A stretch of 64,000 nucleotides of DNA, taken from NCBI GenBank assembly GCA_029245955.1, contig JAQWOH010000027.1:52992-116991 (forward strand), in the 5' to 3' direction. The notes beneath the pieces are model-generated. The model had not been told where the DNA came from and did not search any database. It saw only the letters and a program-made list of their open reading frames with translations. This DNA comes from Fuerstiella sp. (lineage in GTDB: Bacteria > Planctomycetota > Planctomycetia > Planctomycetales > Planctomycetaceae). Positions 55,954-64,000 of the stretch are shown here, one piece after another. The translations under genes and the position numbers were made by a program. Positions within the stretch are counted from its first letter, which is position 1, and each line of letters begins with the position of its first letter.

Positions 55954-58008
55954 ATGCTCGATCTGTCCTCCCTCAACCCACCTCAGCGAGAAGCGGTGGA
56001 AACGCTTTCCGGACCGATGCTGGTGCTGGCCGGGGCGGGAACCGGAAAGACGCGAGTGATTACGTATCGGATGGCCAATCTCATCCAACATGGCATTCGG
56101 CCGGACCGTATTCTTTCCGTAACGTTTACCAACAAAGCGGCCAAAGAAATGCGGGAACGGGCTCTGTCGCTGCTGGGCTCCCGCCTGCAGCAGAAACCGG
56201 TGGTGTCCACATTTCACGCGTATTGTGTGCGGGTCCTGCGTGAGGATATCAATGCCATGGGTTACCCGAAGGCATTTGTGATCTACGATCGTGGTGATCA
56301 GGAATCTGCGGCGCGCACGGCACTGCGTGAAATCCGTGTCGGCGACAAGGCGATGAAACCCGGCGACCTGCTGAATCGCATCAGCCGCTGGAAGATGTCG
56401 GGGATTACAGAGAATCAGGCCAGCGACCATGTGGAAGCAGACTTCGACTTTCTGGCATCCATGGCGTATCGGCGGTATCAGAAACAGCTGCGTGCGTCCG
56501 GGGCGGTTGATTTTGATGATCTGCTGTTGCTGACCAGCCGATTGTTCGAGGAGTTCCCCGAAATCCTGCAGAAGCATCAGTCGAAATTTGACCATGTTCA
56601 GGTAGACGAGTACCAGGACACCAACGGGGTTCAGTTTCAACTTGTGGAAAACCTGGTGCGCGGCCATCAGAATATCTGTGTTGTGGGTGACGACGACCAG
56701 TCCATTTATGGCTGGCGCGGTGCCGAGGTGCAGCATATTCTGAACTTTGGCGGATACTTCTCGGGTACACGAACCTATCGACTGGAAAACAACTACCGCT
56801 GTACGGACCTGATTGTTGATTACGCAAATCGACTGGTGAAGCATAACCGCGACCGGCACGACAAGAAGTTGATCGCACATAAGCACGACGGTGCTCCTAT
56901 CCGGATTCTGGCTTACGAAGACGAATCCCTGGAATCGGAAAGTGTTGTTCAGGAAATTTCGTATCTGATCACAGAACTCGGGGTCCGTCCCAAAGATGTT
57001 GCCATTCTGTTTCGCACCAACGAACAGCCACGACTGTTTGAAACAGAAATGCGGCGATTGAACGTGCCGTATGTTCTGTTGGGGGGGCAGTCATTCTTTG
57101 ATCGTAAGGAAATTCGGGATGTGCTGGCCTATCTGAAGACGCTGTCAGCGCCGCGTGACGAGGTATCTCTGCTGCGGATTATTAATACTCCGGCACGTGG
57201 TATTGGTGCGACGACCACGGAGAAACTGGTGCAACTGGCGGTCTCACGGGGCAAAAGTCTGTGGGAAGTTGTGCCCGAAGCCATTGCGGCCGGCAGCGTG
57301 CCGAAACAGGCTCAGGCATCGCTTAGTGATTTTCGGAACCTGCTGATCCGGTTTCGCAAGGAGATGCTGGAACAACCCGCACAGCTGGCGGACACAGTCA
57401 GGCGACTGTTGAAGACAATCAACTACAACGGAGAAATTGATCGGCAGTACAAAGATGAGACTCAGGCTGAGCAACGGAAGACGGTGCTGCAGGATCTGGT
57501 CAATTCAATCGGGCAGTACATTGAAAAGACGAACAAGCCTTCGCTGCAGGGGTTTCTTGAAACGACTGCCCTGATGGATCGCGACGATCAGAGTGACAAG
57601 GATTCCGAACTGGCTGATAACGCCGTGCGTCTGATGACGCTGCATTCAGCGAAGGGATTGGAATTTCCCCGAGTTTATCTGGTGGGTATGGAAGAAGGTC
57701 TGCTGCCGCACAAACGCAGTGTTGAGAGCGATCTGGAAAAGGACATCTCGGAAGAGCGGCGGCTGGCCTACGTCGGTGTGACACGGGCCATGGATCATCT
57801 GACGCTGACCCGAGCTAAAACCCGAATGAAGTGGGGCCGGCGGAAAGAATCCATTTGTTCTCGTTTTCTGTTCGAAATGCAGGACGAACCCGGCCGGAAG
57901 CTGGTGGAGGAACATATCGGCGGGGATGAAGAAGACGATACCTTCGACGACCAGCCGGCTCGTCCAACACTGACCAGTCTGTTTGAAGATGACAGCCCGC
58001 CCTTCTAG
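55954..58008 (+). CDS. UvrD/PcrA-type superfamily 1 DNA helicase
   Basis: A 684-residue SF1A helicase. The Q-motif-like LNPPQREAVETL, Walker A GAGTGKT (27-33), VTFTNKAAKEMRERA, VDEYQDTN (near 217), GDDDQSIYGWRGA, EIRDVLAYLKTL, LMTLHSAKGLEFPRVYLVGM and RLAYVGVTRAMDHLTLTRAK cover motifs I to VI. Such 3'-5' helicases act in nucleotide excision repair, mismatch repair and replication restart. The short C-terminal tail (DDQPARPTLTSLFEDDSPPF) is acidic. It shares a 288-bp divergent intergenic region with mutY, and both genes serve DNA repair. Confidence 0.95.
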   Translation: MLDLSSLNPPQREAVETLSGPMLVLAGAGTGKTRVITYRMANLIQHGIRPDRILSVTFTNKAAKEMRERALSLLGSRLQQKPVVSTFHAYCVRVLREDINAMGYPKAFVIYDRGDQESAARTALREIRVGDKAMKPGDLLNRISRWKMSGITENQASDHVEADFDFLASMAYRRYQKQLRASGAVDFDDLLLLTSRLFEEFPEILQKHQSKFDHVQVDEYQDTNGVQFQLVENLVRGHQNICVVGDDDQSIYGWRGAEVQHILNFGGYFSGTRTYRLENNYRCTDLIVDYANRLVKHNRDRHDKKLIAHKHDGAPIRILAYEDESLESESVVQEISYLITELGVRPKDVAILFRTNEQPRLFETEMRRLNVPYVLLGGQSFFDRKEIRDVLAYLKTLSAPRDEVSLLRIINTPARGIGATTTEKLVQLAVSRGKSLWEVVPEAIAAGSVPKQAQASLSDFRNLLIRFRKEMLEQPAQLADTVRRLLKTINYNGEIDRQYKDETQAEQRKTVLQDLVNSIGQYIEKTNKPSLQGFLETTALMDRDDQSDKDSELADNAVRLMTLHSAKGLEFPRVYLVGMEEGLLPHKRSVESDLEKDISEERRLAYVGVTRAMDHLTLTRAKTRMKWGRRKESICSRFLFEMQDEPGRKLVEEHIGGDEEDDTFDDQPARPTLTSLFEDDSPPF

Positions 58009-58122
58009 GTGGTGTCGACCGTCGGCGGATGTGAGTTGTCGCTCGAAATGAACCCGGCCCGCAGCACTGTATTAATCGCATGCGGCCTGCAACAAACCGA
58101 CGCGGAACGGATTGAACCGTGA

Positions 58123-59613
58123 TCACCGCACGTCCAGAGCCTTCAGGGGAAAAACGTCCGACGGTGTATGTTGTTCGGCCATCATGGATTCCAGTTTCGC
58201 AACGACATCCGGATGTTCTGCCGCGACGTCGTTTTTTTCACTGATGTCCGTTGCGATATTGTACAGCTCTGTCCTGATCCTGCCTTTTCCCAGATTCTGT
58301 CGCACCGCCTTCCAGTCGCCCATTCGAATGGTTTGCTGTCCGCCGTAGCCTGTGAACTCGCGATACAGGAAAGGGCGAGCGGTCTGATCCTGGCCAAGCA
58401 GCGTGGGCAGCAGACTGATGCCATCTGTATCTGCAGGAGCTTTCGTTTTTGCGTCGATCGCCTCCAGCACCGTCGGCATCCAGTCTTCGAACCCGCTGAC
58501 GCGATCGTGTTCAGACCCGGCTTTGACCCGGCCTGGCCAGCGGACGACGGTGGGGACTCGCACTCCACCTTCGTACAAAGAACCTTTCAGTCCTCGAAGC
58601 TCTCCCACACTGTCGAAGAATTCGTAGTCAACTTCCTTGTCCAGATGAGTGGTTCCGTTGTCGGAACTGAAGACGACCAGCGTGTTTTCACTGAGGCCCA
58701 GTTCGTCCAGCAGATTCAGTACGTTGCCGACGTAACGGTCCATGCGAGTAATCATGGCAGAATAGGCGGCTCGAGGAGTAAAGTGAGGCGTGTACCCGTA
58801 TCCGCCGTCGCGAGTAAACGGCGGATCCTTCCAGCCAAGTTCGAGGTACGGCTTGAGCTCTTCGTCCGGTACATGCAGTGCGACGTGAGGAATCACGGTA
58901 GGGTAGTAGCAGAAGAATGGCTGACCCTTGTTGGCTTTGATGAACTCAAGCACCTGTTCGTTAATGCGATCCGGCGCGTAGTCGGTTCCCTTAAACGGAT
59001 CGTAACTTCTGGGATCGGATTTATTCGCCCCCTTCGCCAGGCTGGCGTGTCCGGGAATTGGCGGATTGTTGTTCAGCTCAATCGTGCCCATGTCGCTGCG
59101 AAGATACGAAGGATAGTAGCTGTGAGCGTGGCTTTGACACAGATAGCCAAAGAACCGGTTAAAGCCCTGGCCAAGCGGCTGCCCGCAGGAATCCGGTCCG
59201 CCCAGTCCCCATTTGCCGAATGCTCCGGTGACGTAGCCTTCCTGCTGCATCAACTCTCCCCAGGTTACTTCCTCATCCGGAATGGGCCACTGTCCTTCCG
59301 GCGGTGTGGCTTTGTTGCTGCGGATATAGGCATGCCCAGGGTGTTTTGCAGTCATCAAGACGCAGCGTGAAGGTGCACACACGGCATTGCCGCAGTAGTG
59401 CTGAGTCAATCTCATGCCCTGTTCTGCGAGTCGATCAAGATTCGGAGTTCTGATCAGTTTCTGGCCAAAGCTGCCAAGCTCGCGGTACCCCAGATCATCT
59501 GCAAGGATAAATATAACGTTGGGTCGCTCGGCGGCAGAACAGTGGCAGCATGCGGGTATGACGACGGCTGACAGTAGCGCGGATATTAATAGCTGGCGAG
59601 TAAAAACAAACAT
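58123..59613 (-). CDS. Sulfatase (arylsulfatase A-like)
   Basis: A 496-residue sulfatase with a signal peptide (LLISALLSAVVIPACCHCSA), possibly a lipoprotein-like or disulfide-bearing N-terminus. The formylglycine motif is CAPSR (79-83) within GNAVCAPSRCVLMTAKHPGH; ILADDLGYRELGSFGQ (37-52) supplies metal ligands, and VVFSSDNGTTHLDKEVDYEF is the later metal motif. The C-terminal SNDISEKNDVAAEHPDV-type ending (ITDISEKNDVAAEHPDVVAK in part) is common in arylsulfatase A relatives. It is about 350 bases downstream in the transcription direction from a DUF1549/DUF1553 gene and may be linked to it. Confidence 0.94.
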   Translation of the reverse strand: MFVFTRQLLISALLSAVVIPACCHCSAAERPNVIFILADDLGYRELGSFGQKLIRTPNLDRLAEQGMRLTQHYCGNAVCAPSRCVLMTAKHPGHAYIRSNKATPPEGQWPIPDEEVTWGELMQQEGYVTGAFGKWGLGGPDSCGQPLGQGFNRFFGYLCQSHAHSYYPSYLRSDMGTIELNNNPPIPGHASLAKGANKSDPRSYDPFKGTDYAPDRINEQVLEFIKANKGQPFFCYYPTVIPHVALHVPDEELKPYLELGWKDPPFTRDGGYGYTPHFTPRAAYSAMITRMDRYVGNVLNLLDELGLSENTLVVFSSDNGTTHLDKEVDYEFFDSVGELRGLKGSLYEGGVRVPTVVRWPGRVKAGSEHDRVSGFEDWMPTVLEAIDAKTKAPADTDGISLLPTLLGQDQTARPFLYREFTGYGGQQTIRMGDWKAVRQNLGKGRIRTELYNIATDISEKNDVAAEHPDVVAKLESMMAEQHTPSDVFPLKALDVR

Positions 59614-59962
59614 GATGATCTCCGAACGACAATCAGGGACAGACCATGCAACGCTCGACTGGGCGCGGTCGTACCCGACTTCGAACTGGTGCTCAGAATC
59701 CCCGGGAATGCCTGCAGGGCAGTAAAGAAAGTTCTCCTGACCGATGATAGCGAAGCAAGAGGCACGCCGGTATCGAGCACGCAGAATTCTGTGTGCGACG
59801 TTCGCGACCGACCGGACAACGGCCGAGACGAGCAGGCCGAGACGAGCAGGCCGACAGAGGAGCTACGGTGTTTTACGCTTCATTGTGGCCGGGAAGAATT
59901 TTTCGACAGCAGTTTCGTTACTGCCACCAGCCGGTATTGTCTACGACATTAAGTAGACTGCT
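59614..59962. other. Gap between sulfatase and DUF1553 gene with a 14-bp tandem repeat
   Basis: No gene is seen. GGCCGAGACGAGCA occurs twice in tandem at 59821-59848, followed by a partial third copy GGCCGA (59849-59854). Confidence 0.6.
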
Positions 59963-62386
59963 TTAGTTGCGAGTAATCGCCTCATCCAGATTCAGTATCG
60001 CTCGGGCAACTGTCGTCCACGACGCAAGTTCCACTGCAGTGATCTGCTGAGACCGTGCAGAAAGCCCTATGGCGACGGCCTTCTGTGCTTCCTCAGGGTT
60101 CGCCTGGTAGTAGCTGGTGGAAGTCTGCAGAAGTTGCCGCAGAGCTGCAACTTCCTGTATGTCCGGCAGGCGTGACACCGCATGCTGCATGGCGTAATTC
60201 AATCGACTCTGCTCAGATTTGTCCGGCGCATTGGTGATTATTCTGGAGGCGAAGGCGCGGGCTGCTTCCACGAATGTGGGATCGTTCAGCAATGTCAACG
60301 CTGCCAGCGGAGTGTTACTGCGCGGACGCTGAGCGGTGCATTCTTCCCGGCTGGGAGCGTCGAAGGCCTTCAGCATTGGATGAAGAAACTGTCGCTGCCA
60401 GTGAACGTACAGTCCTCGCCGCCACTGTCGATTGTCCTCATGATGTGAATACTTTCGCACTGGAAAGTTCAGGTGACGGTAGTACCCTGCCGGCTGATAA
60501 GGCTTGACGCTGGGACCACCGACCTTGCGAACCAGCAGTCCGGAAACTTCCAGTGCGTTGTCACGGATCATTTCTGCAGGCAGACGAAACGCCGACTGGC
60601 GGGCGTATAAAACATTGTTCGGATCCAGTTCCCGTAGTTTCTGAGTCCACGCCGACGACTGACGATATGTGCGACTCATCACGATGAGCTTCAGCATGTG
60701 GCGGACATTCCACTTCTGCTGCACGAACTCCAGTGCCAGCTGATCAAGCAGTTCAGGGTGTTCGGGGGCCAGTCCCTGGCCACCAAAGTCATCCAGCACA
60801 GGAGCAATGCCGTTACCAAACAGCAGATACCAGAAACGGTTGACAAACACCCTGGCTGTCAGCAGTCCCGGTCCGTCTTCGGCGTCGCAGAGCCAGTTGG
60901 CCAGATCAAGCCGTGTGGCTCGGTCTCCTGATGCGGCCGGCGTGTTACCCATGAATTCCGGAACGGCCGGCTGAACAACCGGTCCGCTGTCGTCCAGCCA
61001 GTTGCCACGGGGAAGAATCCGCATGACTCGTGGTTCTTTCGCGACGCTGATCATAGTCAGTCGAGCGGCTGCCTGCAGATCATCGATTGCAAAGGACAGT
61101 TGTTTCTTCTGTTCCGTAAGCTCTTTGTCGTGCGGAGCCGCCTGCAGCTGTTGTTCAACACGCGTCATCTGTTGCTGGAGATCCGCCAGTTGTTCGCGTT
61201 CCCGCCGTGTGTGTACCTTCAGTTCCGGAGCACGTTTCGTGGGAAGGCCGTTGCTGCCGTCCTTAAAGTGCTGAGCTTCGTCCAGGTCAGCAAAGAACGC
61301 AGCCAGCGAATAGAAGTCCTTCGAAGTATAAGGATCGAATTTGTGATCATGACACTGGGCGCACCCGACAGTGGCCCCCATCCATACGGCGGAAAAATTA
61401 CGAACACGGTCGGCCGCATAGATGGCCAGGTATTCCCTGGGCTGCACACCGCCCTCGTGTGATGTCTGCAGCAGGCGGTTGTAACCGGACGCGATTTTCT
61501 GATCGACAGAAGAATCCGGCAACAGGTCACCCGCCAGCTGTTCACGGGCAAACTGGTCCAGTGGCATGTTTGTGGCAAAGGCGTCAATGACCCAGTCACG
61601 ATACGGCGTGATGCGATGATCCTGATCGCCGTGATAACCGACTGTGTCAGCGTAACGGACAAGATCCAGCCAGTACATCGCAAGGCGTTCCGCATGCGCA
61701 TCAGAGGCCAGCAGTCGGTCGACCAGTTGTTCGTACTTTGCTTCGGTGGGGGTTGCGGTAAACGACGCCACATCTTCGGGGTCCGGCGGCAGTCCGATCA
61801 GGTCGAAATGCAGTCTGCGTAACAGCGTGACTGCATCGGTGTTGCCCGACGGCGTCAGATCTTCGCGTTCAAGGCGTGACAGGATAAACTGATCAATCCA
61901 GTTGGACGCCCATACAACCTGTATGGGATTCGGCGGCGGCTGATTTACCGGCGGAACGTACGCCCAGTGTGTCCTGACTTCGGCACCTGCGGCAATCCAT
62001 CGGCGAAGAACGTCAACTTCTTCACCCGTCAGATCTTTTCCCAGATCCGGAGGAGGCATTTTCAGATCGGAATCACCCGTCGTGATTCGATTCATCAACT
62101 CACTGGCATCCGGGTCTTCAGGAGTAACCACTTTATGACCGTCACGTTCCTGGGTCAGGCTGCGAAAATCGTCCAGCCGCAGATCGGCTTCACGGTGAAC
62201 TGCGTCCGGTCCGTGACACGCAAAGCAGCGGTCGGAAAGAATCGGTCGCACATCACGATTGAAATCCGGAGTATCGGCACCGTTGGCAGGGTGGCCCAAT
62301 ACGACCACCAACAGGAGCCCGTGGAACCGTATAAGAGAACTGACGTGGTATCGCGCTGTAATCGCATCCGCTGGGCTGCCCGACAT
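59963..62386 (-). CDS. Cytochrome c-like/DUF1549/DUF1553 protein
   Basis: An 807-residue planctomycete-type protein from the start at 62386, which places a hydrophobic signal (IRFHGLLLVVVLGHPANGAD) near the N-terminus; 62476 is also possible. The cytochrome c-like heme motif CFACH (54-58) follows NRDVRPILSD, then DUF1549 with VGCAQCHDHKFDPYTSKDFY, a coiled-coil-like QLADLQQQMTRVEQQLQ segment, and DUF1553 with LTARVFVNRFWYLLFGNGIA, LIVMSRTYRQSSAW and RPRSNTPLAALTLLNDPTFV. It has no LamG insert, unlike the copy at 23.1 kb. No DUF1501 gene accompanies it; instead a sulfatase lies downstream and a 52-residue protein upstream. Its function is unknown. Confidence 0.93.
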   Translation of the reverse strand: MSGSPADAITARYHVSSLIRFHGLLLVVVLGHPANGADTPDFNRDVRPILSDRCFACHGPDAVHREADLRLDDFRSLTQERDGHKVVTPEDPDASELMNRITTGDSDLKMPPPDLGKDLTGEEVDVLRRWIAAGAEVRTHWAYVPPVNQPPPNPIQVVWASNWIDQFILSRLEREDLTPSGNTDAVTLLRRLHFDLIGLPPDPEDVASFTATPTEAKYEQLVDRLLASDAHAERLAMYWLDLVRYADTVGYHGDQDHRITPYRDWVIDAFATNMPLDQFAREQLAGDLLPDSSVDQKIASGYNRLLQTSHEGGVQPREYLAIYAADRVRNFSAVWMGATVGCAQCHDHKFDPYTSKDFYSLAAFFADLDEAQHFKDGSNGLPTKRAPELKVHTRREREQLADLQQQMTRVEQQLQAAPHDKELTEQKKQLSFAIDDLQAAARLTMISVAKEPRVMRILPRGNWLDDSGPVVQPAVPEFMGNTPAASGDRATRLDLANWLCDAEDGPGLLTARVFVNRFWYLLFGNGIAPVLDDFGGQGLAPEHPELLDQLALEFVQQKWNVRHMLKLIVMSRTYRQSSAWTQKLRELDPNNVLYARQSAFRLPAEMIRDNALEVSGLLVRKVGGPSVKPYQPAGYYRHLNFPVRKYSHHEDNRQWRRGLYVHWQRQFLHPMLKAFDAPSREECTAQRPRSNTPLAALTLLNDPTFVEAARAFASRIITNAPDKSEQSRLNYAMQHAVSRLPDIQEVAALRQLLQTSTSYYQANPEEAQKAVAIGLSARSQQITAVELASWTTVARAILNLDEAITRN

Positions 62387-62649
62387 GATCTGAACTTTCA
62401 AAGTTGGCACCGCTTCTGTTGCGTGCTGCCGCTGTGGATTCCTTACCTGTTTCAGTATATTAACCATGTCGGCCAACGTCCGGAAATGAAAACTCGCATC
62501 TGCGGGTCGCGGCCTCTGATACGTTGGCGAAGGGTGTTCAGTGCACAGAACTTCGCAATCGGATCCATTGGAAAACCAGCAGGGTTTCAGGGCAGCCGGA
62601 TCATGCAGTTTTCTATGTCGGCAGCAATTCTGTCGTCCCGTTCCCGGAT

Positions 62650-62808
62650 CTACTCGTCTTCTTCGACGACCGCTTCCAGCACTGCGACCGCGGCCTTCGC
62701 CATTAGGTGGACAACGCGTTTTGGGAACTCTTCGAAATAGGCCTCCACGACCAGACGCAGCGCCTCTTCACAGTCGGCTTCAAGTTCGGCAACGTTTTCA
62801 GGATTCAT
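62650..62808 (-). CDS. Small acidic protein (52 residues), unknown function
   Basis: A short frame on the minus strand from ATG 62808 to a TAG at 62650. It encodes 52 residues: MNPENVAELEADCEEALRLV, then VEAYFEEFPKRVVHLMAKAA and VAVLEAVVEEDE. The product is strongly acidic and almost wholly helical, with an amphipathic pattern, a single Cys13 and no signal peptide. Codon third positions are G/C-rich as in neighbouring genes. A weak AAAG lies about nine bases upstream. It precedes the DUF1549/DUF1553 gene on the same strand, about 260 bases away. It may be an assembly or regulatory factor, but this is a guess; the coding status itself rests on composition and start only. Confidence 0.6.
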   Translation of the reverse strand: MNPENVAELEADCEEALRLVVEAYFEEFPKRVVHLMAKAAVAVLEAVVEEDE

Positions 62809-63261
62809 AGTCAGTCTTTCGTCCGCGGATGGTTCTTGTCTGTTTCGTTCCCGTGCTGTTTGCCACTGATGATTTCGCGCGGTGTGTTTCCGGAAACGGT
62901 ATGCCTGTCGCGGAATCAGCCGTTACCGGAGCATTCGCTGCGGATCAGTCCTGAACCGATTTCGATGCCATTTCTGAGTCGGTTGGTTCTTCCCGGCTCA
63001 GTATTTGTCGGACGGGCTGCAGGAGCTTGTTGAGCGGTTCGCCCTGTATCAGGTGTTCGACGTTGCCATCTGTCGCCAGATGAGGGGCCGAACACCCAGA
63101 CAGATAAAGGCTTCCTAAATCGGGAGGCCGCTCATGAATCTCCCTGCCAGGTTCAATTATATTCAATATCGAGCATTGTTACGACCGGTTGTCAGCAGCG
63201 ATATTTCCTGCGCATCCCCTGCTCCGGCTGCCAACCTGTATCCAGGAATCTGGGTTGCAGG
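62809..63261. other. Gap before the small acidic gene, with one doubtful frame
   Basis: A minus-strand frame at 62945-63166 of 73 residues starts at TTG, contains GSLYLSGCSAPHLATDGNVE and ends SKSVQD. It has a protein-like composition but no start signal and no family I recognise, so it could be a remnant. Otherwise nothing is seen. Confidence 0.4.
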
Positions 63262-63999
63262 TCACCGTTTTGAGCCGTTTAGGGAAATGCCGGCTGTCTT
63301 CATCTGCACAGAATAGGCCACGCCGTTCAGGATTTCCGTGTTGCCGAAATAGCGATGAAACCCCGAGTCCTGGTCTTCGACGGCGTGTACCCGCGTCGCA
63401 CACTCAACACCCAGATACCATGTGCCAGGTTCAAGCCGGGCACGAATGGTCTGCGTGTTTCCGCCACCAGCTGCCCTGTGCAGTGCCGAACTATCGAACG
63501 CGAATTCGTCCTTTGCCAGGTAGATGTGCAGATCGGCGGCACTGGAATCTTCGGTCGTCGCCACATTCACCGTGACGTCGCAACCGTCGTCCGGAACGTT
63601 AAATCGAAAGTGATGATACTGGCCATCGCCGATCCGCGTGAGTTCAGGCAGTTCATCTTCGGTGGACCGCGACATCAGTCGTAATACCCCGTCCTTTAAG
63701 TTGCCTTTCAGTTGTGGCGTTCCTGTACCGTCCAGAGCGTACAGCAGACAGGATTCTGTGAGTGCCAGACGTTCGCCGGACTCCGCTCCTTCCGGATGGG
63801 AACCGATGTTCACAATTCGACCACATGACGCCTCCGACCGATACGCCCAGACCGCAGCGCCTTCATGAGTTTTGTGTCCGGAGTTGACATATGTCGCCAG
63901 AACTTCGATGTCGGCGGCGTGATTGCCTTCGTGTGTCGGCAGCCAGTTTCCGTTGTTGTGATAAATATCTTTCACCAACTGATCGTCGCCGAATCCACG
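63262..63999 (-). CDS. Secreted-type protein with PPC-like C-terminal domain (5' end outside window)
   Basis: The last 245 residues of a protein whose frame stays open to the window edge; a TTG at 63978 is not its start. The first part, with VWAYRSEASCGRIVNIGSHP followed by EGAESGERLALTESCLLYAL, resembles the end of BPL_N-type class I amidotransferase-like domains. Residues from about HHFRFNVPDDGCDVTVNVAT through ARLEPGTWYLGVECATRV match the bacterial pre-peptidase C-terminal (PPC) beta-sandwich, usually found in exported enzymes. The cleavage or binding role is not known. It is read toward the DUF1549/DUF1553 gene, about 450 bases away. Confidence 0.7.
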   Translation of the reverse strand, partial: RGFGDDQLVKDIYHNNGNWLPTHEGNHAADIEVLATYVNSGHKTHEGAAVWAYRSEASCGRIVNIGSHPEGAESGERLALTESCLLYALDGTGTPQLKGNLKDGVLRLMSRSTEDELPELTRIGDGQYHHFRFNVPDDGCDVTVNVATTEDSSAADLHIYLAKDEFAFDSSALHRAAGGGNTQTIRARLEPGTWYLGVECATRVHAVEDQDSGFHRYFGNTEILNGVAYSVQMKTAGISLNGSKR

Positions 64000-64000
64000 A

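Noticed and set aside
62945..63166. 73-residue minus-strand frame
   Set aside because: Starts at TTG right after a stop, with no recognised family; kept only as a possible remnant.

Overview
The window looks like a chromosomal stretch from a member of the Planctomycetota. The evidence is a set of gene families largely confined to that phylum: cytochrome-c/DUF1549/DUF1553 proteins next to DUF1501 proteins, four secreted sulfatases, a giant subtilase with a planctomycete-type N-terminal LExRxLLSA motif, and many short, dispersed transcription units. I see no phage, integrase, insertion sequence, CRISPR array or rRNA operon. Genus cannot be read from the sequence; a marine Planctomycetales relative is a guess based on the sulfatase load.

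Layout. 1-5.9 kb: C-terminus of a DUF1553 protein, DUF1501, WD40 and PhoD-like phosphatase genes on one strand. 6-8 kb: moxR-DUF58 pair with a terminator. 8.1-12.7 kb: DUF456 membrane protein, an ATP-grasp protein, a GT2 glycosyltransferase, a small secreted Arg-Gly-Tyr repeat protein with a structured leader, and a secreted CARDB-like protein. 13.1-23.1 kb: thrS with an unusual insert, an ADP-ribosylglycohydrolase with a hydrophobic tail, a secreted hydrolase, a sulfatase, a trypsin-like protease, birA, a cyclophilin and a serine/threonine dehydratase. 23.1-27.7 kb: a complete DUF1549/DUF1553-DUF1501 couple. 28-34.8 kb: purH, an 850-bp gap with signals of its own, then the 1430-residue subtilase. 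34.9-41 kb: a sulfatase, a decayed DUF1553 pseudogene, a purine permease, a bestrophin-like channel and an alpha/beta hydrolase.

41.2-45.2 kb (minus strand): tRNA-Gly(GCC), tig, clpP, clpP and ribF, a protein folding and degradation cluster. 46-51 kb: two GT4 glycosyltransferases, an asparagine-synthetase-type amidotransferase and a YkgJ-like Cys-cluster protein, probably a glycan locus. 51.2-64 kb: a sulfatase, a halogenase-like flavoprotein, mutY, a UvrD/PcrA helicase, another sulfatase, a second DUF1549/DUF1553 protein, a 52-residue acidic protein and the C-terminal part of a secreted protein cut by the window edge.

How the genes may work together. The sulfatases, cytochrome-c/DUF1553 and DUF1501 proteins and secreted hydrolases fit a lifestyle of harvesting sulfated polysaccharides, but no glycoside hydrolase is present to name a substrate. 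The most unusual items are the Arg-Gly-Tyr repeat protein with its leader hairpin, the ~70-residue insert in ThrRS, a MutY whose catalytic Asp position reads Glu, a glycosyltransferase with no ordinary start codon for its N-terminal strand, a perfect 15-bp-arm palindrome before the PhoD gene, a decayed DUF1553 gene and an orphan terminator between purH and the subtilase. No clearly new multi-gene system could be shown from sequence alone.
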